A model generated the notes under the pieces. The model worked only from the letters and a program-made list of their open reading frames with translations. It had not been told where the DNA came from and did not search any database. The translations under genes were made by a program, and so were the position numbers. Source: Paralichthys olivaceus (Eukaryota > Chordata > Actinopteri > Pleuronectiformes > Paralichthyidae). From it: a stretch of DNA of 64,000 bases. Shown in pieces: positions 29,378-36,744 of the stretch. The first letter of the stretch is position 1; the number at the start of each line of letters is the position of its first letter. The stretch lies in the NCBI RefSeq assembly GCF_024713975.1, contig NC_091096.1, positions 25,259,458 through 25,323,457 of the forward strand, given 5' to 3'.

Positions 29378-32064
29378 CAGTATCCTGAGGGACCTGTTAC
29401 ATGTGCAGCAGAGTATCGGCTACTGTCCACAGTTTGATGCCCTGTTTGATGACCTGACAGCCAGAGAACATCTGGAGCTCTACACTCGCCTTCGTGGCAT
29501 TCCCTGGAAGGACCAAGAGAGGGTAGATCTCTCTCTCTCTCTGACATAAACACACACACACACACACACTAATTTCTCTTCCTGTGCTAGTGAGTACCCC
29601 AATTGAAGTAATGTATGAGATAATGCAATTTGTTTACCTCTGCCCCCTCCTCGCTATAACCAGATAAATCTCCAGCAGAGACTGACATTACCCTCCCCCC
29701 CTTTAGGTGGTGCAGTGGGCATTAGAAAAGTTGGAGCTGTCCAAATATGCAGACAAGCCTTCCTGTACTTACAGTGGAGGAAACAAACGCAAGCTTTCCA
29801 CCGCCATTGCTCTGATTGGATACCCCTCACTCATCTTCTTGGTAAGAGCTTTGAATGGAGGCTTTATATGATTAATTCATGTTTCTCATGTAAAATGAGA
29901 AATAGCTCAATTTCACCACTCTTAAATGTTTTCATTATAAAATGACTCACCACAGAATCTCCCCATGTAGACTTTTATTGTGTTATGGTATATGGTATTA
30001 ACTTAATTATTAAAATTTAGGCTTTGTCTCCTTGTTATTAGTCATTATTGCTTCTTAATAATTGTTACTACTTTTTGATTCTGGGATATGTTTGGCAGAA
30101 GAGCGACAGGAACTGTAATTACAGTGGGATTTCTCACCAGTGTGTACGTTTCCAAACCTAATCTGTGGGTTTTTCAGGATGAGCCCACCACTGGGATGGA
30201 CCCAAAGGCCCGTAGGTTCCTCTGGAATTTAATCCTGGACATCATCAAGACTGGACGCTCAGTAGTGCTGACGTCACACAGGTGAGACACCTCAGCTCTC
30301 ACATGCAGCAGGACATCTGTTTCAAATACTTTTTTACTGCTGTGACTTATTTTCACTTCTTCTTCAATATGTTTCTCTGCAGTATGGAGGAGTGTGAGGC
30401 TTTGTGCACCAGACTGGGTATTATGGTGAATGGCAGGTTTAAATGCCTGGGTAGCATCCAGCACCTCAAGAACAGGTCAGGAGGATAAAGATCCACCTTT
30501 ACTATATATATATATATATATATATGTATTACCAGTTTGATTCAAGGAGTGAGCGTCCTCCTTTTTCTCTCAACTTTCTGTTGTGATCTTTTATACACAC
30601 TAGCTTCTGCTATATGTTATGTGATACTACTGCAATACTGCTTTGCTACTGTTCTGAGTAGTTGCCAAAGCTGAAAATCCAAATGAAGTTTAAGGGTTAA
30701 AAGTCACGTTTTGTGATCATGTTCCAGGTTTGGTGATGGTTACATGATCACAGTGAGGACCAAGAGCAGCTCCAACGTGAAGGAGGTGGTTCGATTCTTC
30801 AACAGAAACTTCCCTGAGGCTGTGCTGAAGGTAGACTGAAGTGAAGAAGTACTCCACGAGGACCATTTTGCTGAGCAGAATATATATATACACACACACA
30901 TTGTCTCAGATATAAGGTCATCTGTTGTCATGTCTGCAGGAGCGTCACCACACTAAGGTCCAGTACCAGCTGAAGTCGGAGTGGCTCTCTCTGGCTCAAG
31001 TCTTCAGTAAGATGGAGCAGGTGACGGAGGTGCTGGGTATCGAGGACTACTCTGTCAGTCAGACCACTCTGGATAATGTGAGTCTATGTGGAATGCTCTG
31101 GTTCAGCCACACACAAGCCTTCAACAAGGAACCATGGAGTAAATCAATAAATAACCCTCTGCTTCCTCTGCCCAGGTGTTTGTCAACTTTGCAAAGAAGC
31201 AGAGTGACAACCTAGAGCAGCAGGAGGTGCTGCCCCCGAGTGGTGCACAGTCGCCCCTGCAGCACATCTTAAACCTGCTGAAGTCTCGGCCAGCAAACAC
31301 AGAGCTCAATGCTCTGATCAGCGAGGCACCAGAGGAGCTGGAGAGCGACGATGATGAAGGACTGATCAGCTTTGAAGAGGAAAGGGTGAGTGGATTATGT
31401 TTTTTTTAAATTATTCATTCATTCTTGAGTCATACCACTTATCCTCTGAGGGTTGTGGGGGAGCCAATCCCAACTGACAATGGGCAAGAGGCGGGGTACA
31501 CCCTGGTGAGGTCATCAGGGCTAACAGATTCGACATACAGTGACAAACTATGTCTAACTAAACTGCTATGAAGGATGATTTGAGAAATTTAAGAAAAAAG
31601 TCAATCATTATGTATCAGTTTTGATATTGTGGCTGCAAGCAAATCAACAAACGGGCATTTGAAAGCGTAAATATGCGATTCATTGAGAAACTGTATAGGT
31701 CAGAGGACATCAGCTCTTCAAATATGGCCCAGGACACATTTGCGTCCACACAACACAAAAAATGTGGCCACATGTGTCCCAGACCACTTCTAAATGTGTG
31801 ATTTGATCTCAGGACACATTGAGGACCCATTTGGGTGCGTTCAGACCTGTACTCAGAGCTGACCACTTGCTATGAGATCACTCAGGACCTTAATACCAGG
31901 TCCAAACAGGGCCATTGACTCCTCCAGACACAGATGGCCTTTGCTTTCAGAGACCCAGTTGTTCTTCTAGATAAACTTTCATATATAAAATTGTTCGTTT
32001 TGTGTGTGTGTGCGTGTGTGTGTGGCAGGTGCAGCTCTCCTTCAACACAGACACTCTCTGTTGA
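203..32064 (+). CDS. abca2: ABCA2 lipid transporter, 45 exons, 5' end outside the window
   Basis: Full-size ABC transporter of subfamily A. The family protein sits in late endosomal/lysosomal membranes and handles sterol and sphingolipid traffic, notably in neural and myelinating cells. I joined 45 exons with canonical GT-AG borders (GT donors, AG acceptors) and consistent phases, giving about 2,379 codons. Human ABCA2 is about 2,435 residues, so roughly the first 150-190 residues are missing to the left. Assignment to ABCA2 rather than ABCA1, ABCA4 or ABCA7 rests on the C-terminus (LISFEEER then [10 protein letters not shown]), the NBD1 start ([12 protein letters not shown]) and the linker EEDQSLENS, all ABCA2-specific in my memory. 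Both Walker A, signature and Walker B sets are intact and no in-frame stop was found, so it looks functional. Exon coordinates are in the domain entries that follow. The 3' neighbour paxx is convergent, as expected from human 9q34.3 synteny. Confidence 0.96.
1385..1426 (+). repeat. (TG)n microsatellite at the abca2 exon 2 acceptor
   Basis: About twenty TG units end five bases before the AG of the exon 2 acceptor at 1432-1433. The tract replaces the usual pyrimidine tract. Confidence 0.9.
3896..4413. mobile_element. MITE with long terminal inverted repeats in abca2 intron 4
   Basis: The left end reads tatttttcaacctgggccc and the right end is its reverse complement. Inside both arms a second matching block (cacaacagcagtggctacaa, then gttatctgatggggcaact-like) is also inverted. 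The element is about 520 bp with a CT-repeat core (about 4120-4145) and no coding frame. It ends only about 130 bp before exon 5. A non-autonomous DNA transposon is the natural reading; the superfamily is not certain. Confidence 0.75.
10344..12653 (+). other. abca2: abca2 exons 11-16: first transmembrane domain (TM2-TM6)
   Basis: Exons: 10344-10446, 10815-10929, 11120-11310, 11909-12059, 12197-12401, 12489-12653. Hydrophobic segments include [75 protein letters not shown], and a last helix ending [14 protein letters not shown]. These match TM2-TM6 of ABCA2. The signature loop between helices, [19 protein letters not shown], is the cytoplasmic coupling helix region. The domain then runs via [16 protein letters not shown] into the cytosol towards NBD1. 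Confidence 0.93.
10763..10802 (+). repeat. (TG)n microsatellite at the abca2 exon 12 acceptor
   Basis: About 20 TG units ending 12 bases before exon 12 (10815), followed by tattctttttccag. Confidence 0.9.
12809..12852 (+). repeat. (CA)n microsatellite in abca2 intron 16
   Basis: Interrupted CA tract in the long intron 12654-13741. I saw no gene or clear transposon in the rest of that intron. Confidence 0.85.
13742..17249 (+). other. abca2: abca2 exons 17-20: nucleotide-binding domain 1
   Basis: Exons: 13742-13922, 15137-15349, 16398-16594, 17076-17249. Walker A is [10 protein letters not shown] at the end of exon 17, split by an intron after the second base of the following Met codon. The Q-loop is CPQHNVLFD in exon 18. 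The signature [12 protein letters not shown], Walker [13 protein letters not shown] and D-loop are in exon 19. The H-loop [14 protein letters not shown] is in exon 20. All catalytic residues (Lys of Walker A, Glu after Walker B, His of the switch) are present, so ATP hydrolysis is expected. Confidence 0.96.
16287..16356 (+). repeat. Short copy of a teleost interspersed repeat (family A)
   Basis: The stretch attttatttgtatagggcca followed by aatcataacatacattatct matches the start of the longer copies at 43,380, 54,578 and 59,486. It lies in abca2 intron 18, just upstream of the TG-rich acceptor of exon 19. Confidence 0.65.
17546..19763 (+). other. abca2: abca2 exons 21-24: regulatory linker and TM7
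   Basis: Exons: 17546-17742, 17973-18093, 18196-18486, 19542-19763. They carry a Ser/Pro-rich stretch, the conserved block [20 protein letters not shown] that closes the first half, then the polar regulatory linker ([29 protein letters not shown]). Exon 24 enters the second half with [17 protein letters not shown] and the hydrophobic helix [19 protein letters not shown], which is TM7. The linker is rich in Ser and acidic residues, consistent with phosphoregulation as proposed for ABCA proteins (inference). Confidence 0.92.
22295..22570 (+). mobile_element. tRNA-derived teleost SINE in abca2 intron 26
   Basis: A tRNA-like head (gtagagtgggtcgtccacta, then an internal box B-like gacagttcgatcccc) is followed by the common fish SINE body (gtgtccttgggcaagatact, gaaccctaaattgcccctga) and a short tandem tail (tgcactgtatgtatggatg, twice). 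A second copy lies on the - strand at about 44,030-44,240. I do not assign a named family. Confidence 0.8.
23203..23576. mobile_element. MITE in abca2 intron 27
   Basis: The terminal inverted repeat ttaaaggtccagtgtgtaag at the left pairs with acactgtacctttaa at the right. The element is about 374 bp, has no coding frame, and matches a very common teleost short DNA element in wording (ggtccagtgtgtaagattta, ctgccatgtt). The superfamily is unassigned. Confidence 0.75.
24659..27103 (+). other. abca2: abca2 exons 31-35: second transmembrane domain (TM8-TM12)
   Basis: Exons: 24659-24833, 24971-25086, 25979-26126, 26401-26524, 26971-27103. Hydrophobic helices include [59 protein letters not shown] and [20 protein letters not shown]. 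The blocks [19 protein letters not shown] and [20 protein letters not shown] are nearly identical to the human protein. Exon 34 reads through its donor in the same frame for a further 56 codons before a stop, but the join to exon 35 ([15 protein letters not shown]) restores the family sequence. Confidence 0.94.
29300..29380 (+). repeat. (TG)n/(TTTG) microsatellite directly at the abca2 exon 38 acceptor
   Basis: The TG tract runs straight into the acceptor gtgtgtgcag, with exon 38 starting at 29381. There is no ordinary pyrimidine tract. Confidence 0.9.
30501..30526 (+). repeat. (TA)n microsatellite in abca2 intron 41
   Basis: Pure TA run followed by tgtattacc. A second TA/CA tract is at 30881-30900 in intron 42. 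Confidence 0.85.
31400..31545 (+). repeat. Teleost interspersed repeat in the last abca2 intron
   Basis: The wording ccacttatcctctgagggtt, then aatgggcaagaggcggggta and caccctggtgaggtc is the well-known short interspersed repeat seen throughout fish genomes. No coding frame. Confidence 0.65.
31617..31925 (+). repeat. Interspersed repeat B, copy 1 (last abca2 intron)
   Basis: Shares order and wording with 63,545-63,830: tgatattgtg, tggcccaggacacatttgc, aatgtggccacatgtgtc, gagctgac, ttaataccaggtc. About 300 bp, non-coding, probably a non-autonomous DNA element. Confidence 0.65.
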
Positions 32065-33350
32065 AATAAGCCACTAACAGAGCAGAGAGTCGAGGGGAAG
32101 AGGCAGAGGAGGAAGCTCCAGACCCATCTGTGTCTGAGCTCTGAGGCCTGGAGAGAGAACGCAGCTGCTGATTTAACCCTGAGGAGGACCAACTCTCTGC
32201 ACTATGGAACACGGGACCAGTAGTTCAGTATTTTAGCCTCAAATTTCCAGGAGGAGCTGAGGTAGTTTGGGGTCAGATCACATGAAGGGGAGGGAGAGAT
32301 CCAGCAGCAGCGGTGCGTGCATTTGGACTAAACACTTAATCCTGGAATGTTTCCATAGTCATTGTTTCTGAGAATGTATCTCACTGACGGATACAGTAGG
32401 TTAGCCGCCTTTGCTAGCGACTGGTAATATGTTAAAAACCAGCACAGGCTACTCTGAGTTGGTTAAACACGCTCCCTGCCAATAGGCTTCATGTAACCAG
32501 AGCGGGCCCTTGTTGCTTTACCAAACTAGACCTGTCTTAAGAGCATGCTGTGATGAAGCTGATTCCCAGTGGTAATGTAAAACAGTCTATTTTTCTGTGG
32601 CAAGAAGAAGAATGATTTATTTTGGATATCGAAGCAGTTACAGACTGAGGCGTGTGATTTATTTTGCAATAAGAGAGGATTTAGTGAATAGCACCTTGGG
32701 CATATGAGCTGTTTTTCTTTTTCTTTGAACTAGTCAGAGACACAGAAGGAACGTACGTGGACTGATTGTTGTCCGGATGGTGCCTCCCTTCTAACGACTT
32801 GTTTTGACACTGTAATATTTGGTCTCTTTCTACTGAATGCTCTCTTTTGTGCTTTTAGCATATCATTATGTTGTGGATTCTGCCAAGAAGATCCTCTATA
32901 AACCGGGCACAGTGTAATAATAGTAACTCCATTTCATTGACAGTATCAGTGTCCTAACAGTGGGAAACTGAAGTGAACTCTGCTCTACAATAACTGCACT
33001 ACCATCACTGTGATAATAAGGACGACTCTCAGATCAGATGGTGTTAACTCAAGTACAGGACGTGTTTTATGATTTGCAGATGATCTTGTCTTTTTTTTAA
33101 TATAGAATTTGGCCTCAAAATGTGCCAAATATCCACAATTACAAGTTTTACATTTGCAGTTTCTCTGACTTTAAGTTGGCATGTACTCCTATCTGGTCTC
33201 TCTCACAGGTTTTGTGATAACTGAGTTGTAAAATGTCCTGTCAGTTCCTGTTTCATTACTTCTCTCACAGCTAAGTGCAGTCATGTTTTTGGTGATTATG
33301 GCTTTTTATTCCCTTACTGGACGGGTTATCATTAAAACAAGAAAAAATGA
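32065..33350 (+). other. abca2: abca2 3' untranslated region
   Basis: No long open frame follows the stop codon. The first good polyadenylation signal is ATTAAA at 33331-33336, giving a 3'UTR of about 1.3 kb. The segment about 32,670-32,835 has a diverged direct copy at 41,570-41,744. The end point is an inference from the signal; transcripts could end elsewhere. Confidence 0.6.
33331..33336 (+). terminator. abca2: Candidate abca2 polyadenylation signal (ATTAAA)
   Basis: ATTAAA variant hexamer about 1.27 kb after the abca2 stop, followed by an A-rich then T-rich stretch. No stronger AATAAA was noticed before it in the UTR. Confidence 0.45.
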
Positions 33351-34429
33351 TTTGTGAATTCTTTCTTCTCTGAGAATGTAAACTGAAAGGACGTAAATAT
33401 TTGAATGAATTCTTGTATAACCGACTGTCCAAACAAAAAAAACATATTTAAGACCATAGCACTGATTCTTGTGAAGTTAAACCTCAGCGGGATGAGCAGG
33501 AGTTTACGAAAATCAAAGCTTGTAAGTTGTTTTTAATCAAATGACAAAAGAGAAGAATCAGAGATCAGTCTAAAAGAGAAACAAACACTCATTAAATGAA
33601 GAGGTAACTCATGTCACCAGCAACCACTGGAGTTAGGTGCAATCATAGAAAAATAATATTTCAAATATATATATGTTACTTTTTTCTATATTTAATATGG
33701 ATGTATTACTGTAATATTTGTTTGTCATTTGGACAAAACCTCTGAGCCTAGCGTTGAAGCTCATGTATGATTAAACATGTCTTGTTTCTGAACTCTGCTT
33801 TGTGTTGGATGGTTGTGCTTTTGTTTTGCTCTGAATTAGAGAATAAGACTCAGGAACTTATTTTACTTCTAGTTACATCACTTGGGTATTCAAGCTTAAC
33901 CACACAGGAACGTGTACATGTTCAGTCTAGAGACTGATTAGTGTTCATCTGCTGGAGGGTTCCCCCTTCTTTAATTCACATGTCAAGTCTGTCTGAAAAC
34001 AGTACATGCCCATGGTGGTTATTTGCTCTCTGTGATTGTGTGTCTTGATCATTTCAATATATTAATGTATATAAAAAAATATATGTATATATTTAATGTT
34101 TAATGTTATACAGATATAATGTAGTATGCACTATATATACATAATTCAGTGTATAGTGGCATATACAGTATGTGTGAGGATGGTCAAAAATTCCTCATCA
34201 ATAATAATATATTAAATATATATATATTAATATATATCAAATACTGTATATATAAAAGTATACATACAGTATATTTTAATAGGAGATGTGTAAAGTTCAA
34301 CCAAAGATACTGGTTGTCGTGTATGGTGCCAAGGAAAATAACCTGTGCACTCATCACATATTATTTGCATAGCCCATATTCACCAAACACAATTTGTCTC
34401 ATATGGCTTAATAAGGTGTGACATCCACT
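33351..34429. other. Intergenic stretch after abca2, AT-rich, no gene seen
   Basis: Contains several TA/ATAT runs (33,670-33,690; 34,060-34,270) and no supported open frame, repeat family or RNA gene. Short frames here are not gene-like. Confidence 0.6.
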
Positions 34430-34620
34430 GTCCTTAATCCTCAACTACAGTCACGATCTACCATCTCAATCCACCATCCTGATCACGATCCATCACCACT
34501 ATCCATGATCACAATGCACCACTATGATCGACAATCTGCCATCATGATCTCTGATTCACGATCCACCATGATGACCTGTGGTCCATGATCACAACCGACA
34601 ATCCACCATCAAGAACCAGG
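34430..34620 (+). repeat. Degenerate short-period tandem repeat (gatccaccatcatgatc-like)
   Basis: About ten imperfect units of 15-20 bp built from combinations of atgatc, cacgatc and ccaccat (for example tgatcacgatccatcacca, atgatcgacaatctgccatc). Non-coding. It resembles a diverged mini-array. Confidence 0.6.
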
Positions 34621-34846
34621 ATGTGGCTGCAGCTGTGGTCCTGGATCTGCAAATGATAAAGCACAAGAACTCTGTGAAGGAAGTTAAGTCAGTAACATGT
34701 TGATGTGACATTAATGCGATAAAGAGGAAAAAAAGGGAAGAGAAGCTCCATGTCTCATGTGTCCCATGACAATGGAGTTTGAAAATAAAGTCAATGGTCA
34801 ATGCAGTGGAGCAGCTTAGTCTAGTGGGTGTGTTTGATATGTACAT

Positions 34847-34848
<2 letters not shown>

Positions 34849-34920
<72 letters not shown>

Positions 34921-34924
34921 ACAC
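34849..34924 (+). repeat. (CA)n microsatellite, about 36 units
   Basis: The longest pure dinucleotide run in the window. The Val/Cys and Thr/His repeat frames over it are artefacts. Confidence 0.95.
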
Positions 34925-34930
34925 CCTGAA

Positions 34931-35296
34931 GTGGACAAGGAGACAGAGCGAGCTGTCAAAACGTGTCACCAGTTTGTCACGTTGTACAAATGGCAGAAGG
35001 TGCCATCAGTGGATCCTGCACCTAGGGTCAGGATCAACAGGATTCCCATGGACCTCCCCTATTCAAAGATAACTTTTTATTATCTACTTTACTTTAATTT
35101 ATATACAGAAAAAAACATTGATTGTAGCTTATCTAACAACATCTATTCAACATTGTATTCTTTTCAATTCCAAAAGTTGCCTGTCGCTGAAGACCAGGTC
35201 ACTGAGACACAGAAAGTCTCACAAAAAGAAGATCTCGATCACTGGATCCCGCTGGTGCACACAGTTCATTTGTTCATGGACCAAAATGAGACGTGA
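34931..35296 (+). pseudogene. Open frame of unknown origin next to the CA tract
   Basis: An uninterrupted frame of about 121 codons. Its first 46 residues (MDKETERAVKTCHQFVTLYK onward) and last 35 (KLPVAEDQVTETQKVSQKED onward) look protein-like, with a hydrophobic, AT-rich, intron-like middle (about 35,070-35,175) that lacks a GT donor. I do not recognise the protein. It could be a gene remnant of two exons whose donor has decayed, or chance. No start context or promoter is evident. Confidence 0.25.
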
Positions 35297-35769
35297 GCAC
35301 TTTGTCCTCTCACGGTTTGAATGTTAAAATACATTTGGAAAACCCTTACCTAACATTAACACACAGTTAGAGGAACTACATATTTAATACAACAGCGAGG
35401 ACACCAGCTTCAATGGAGGGGACTTTAAAAAGACAACACAAACCTTTCTCCATCCTTTACCAGTAGTGATACACACAGTCGTTATGTATCTGACCATTCA
35501 TGGCATTGGAGGAATATTGCAACATTTTGGAGGAGGAGGATTTCTTGCAGGGTTATTATGAAGTTACTAACAGCAGTTGGTCAGCTTGGCTCAACAGTGT
35601 CTGAAAACAGTCAGACAAAGCAAGTCTGGCTCTGTCCAAAGGTAATAAAATCTACAATAGAGATGAAGTCAACAAATGGAAACAGTGTTTTATGAACACT
35701 TAACATGACAGGCTGGTAAATAACTAAATGCTGAAGATGTATCACATGCACCAATGATCTAGTGCAGAC

Positions 35770-36200
35770 ATGTCAAACTCAAGGCCCGTGGTAAGATTAT
35801 ATCCAATTAAATATCATCTGTCTATCTAAACTGACCCACCGGTAATAAGAACGCACATTTTGTTTGTGGAAGAAAAATCTCCATAGGCTGAGCATATAGA
35901 CGCATACGGAGCGAGCGAGGACACCTCTCCACTCACTCAGCGAGTACTTGATGATATTGAATTATTTTTCCAGCGTTCCAGAGATCCCAGTGCCTGTCAG
36001 GTTCACAGTGTCTCTCAGGCTTATCCCTCTCACATTTTCCTCTCGTCTTTCTCTCTCTCTATCTCGCCCTGGCGGGGTGCACATGCTCCACTGGCCGAGC
36101 CACGGTGCGCAAAGCCCGGCTAGATACACACGGAGCGAGCGCCCCCCTCCTCCACCTGTCAAATATTTGGTGTTAGTAACTCTCGACTCATAGAAAGTGC
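35770..36200. repeat. Likely hAT-related interspersed repeat upstream of the coiled-coil gene
   Basis: The phrase acatgtcaaactcaaggccc followed by gtggtaagattatatcc and gacccaccggtaa is typical of a widespread vertebrate hAT-derived repeat. The GC-richer block about 36,060-36,180 may be the start of the gene's promoter region instead. Boundaries are uncertain. Confidence 0.4.
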
Positions 36201-36744
36201 TGCACAGAGAGGCACGAACTGAAACTATGAGAGGAGCTTGATAGCTGAAGGCTCTGGCTCCTACTCTGCTTTTATTATAATAATAATTAGTAACTAGATA
36301 ATCTCTTCTGCGGAGACATTTTGATCTCCGCTGGATTCACGGACACACACACACACACGTGCACACACGTGCACACACAAATACACGTGCACATGCACAC
36401 GCGCACTCAAAGACACGCGTACACACAGTACTAAAATGCATCATATGAAATGAATTAAAGTACATCAAAGGATCAAAAGCATCAAAAGATCAGAACACAC
36501 AGTAACCGTTTAAAGCACATTTACTTGAGTTTCTGCAGACTTTTTTACTAAAGGGCCAACCAGAGAAAGTTAAGCAGAAACTTCAAAGGGGCATTTGTGT
36601 TCACGTATTTATTTATTAAACCGAACAATCAGCAGGAAGAACCATTTTGACACTAATCAGGTGCTCTGGTTGGTGAATAAAAACAAAGTTTTGTCCACGC
36701 TCAAACAAGAAGAATCATCAGAAGATAAAAACGAATCGACAGTG

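Larger units (their letters stand above)
28293..31077 (+). other. abca2: abca2 exons 36-43: nucleotide-binding domain 2
   Basis: Exons: 28293-28413, 28960-29138, 29381-29522, 29707-29841, 30178-30281, 30383-30475, 30728-30830, 30940-31077. Walker [15 protein letters not shown] is in exon 37, Q-loop [11 protein letters not shown] in exon 38, signature [12 protein letters not shown] in exon 39, Walker [12 protein letters not shown] across the exon 39/40 border, switch [10 protein letters not shown] across exons 40/41. Two exons later come [13 protein letters not shown] and the start of the C-terminal extension. All ATPase motifs are intact. Confidence 0.95.
31176..32064 (+). other. abca2: abca2 exons 44-45: C-terminal tail and stop codon
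   Basis: Exon 44 is 31176-31385 and exon 45 is 32029-32064. The tail begins [17 protein letters not shown], passes through a variable Ala/Pro/Leu stretch and an acidic run (ELESDDDEG), and ends LISFEEER joined to [11 protein letters not shown] before TGA. This ending is the most diagnostic ABCA2 feature in the window. The last coding exon is only 36 nt long and is preceded by a TG-rich acceptor tract. The intron between (31386-32028) is filled by two interspersed repeats. Confidence 0.95.

Noticed and set aside
203-32064. Assignment to ABCA1, ABCA4 or ABCA7
   Set aside because: The first exons and both ATPase domains fit any large ABCA protein, but the NBD1 start, the linker and especially the C-terminus fit only ABCA2, and ABCA1 ends differently (ESYV).
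34589-34969. 126-codon - strand frame with a Val/Cys run
   Set aside because: Produced by the CA microsatellite; the flanking residues show no family similarity.
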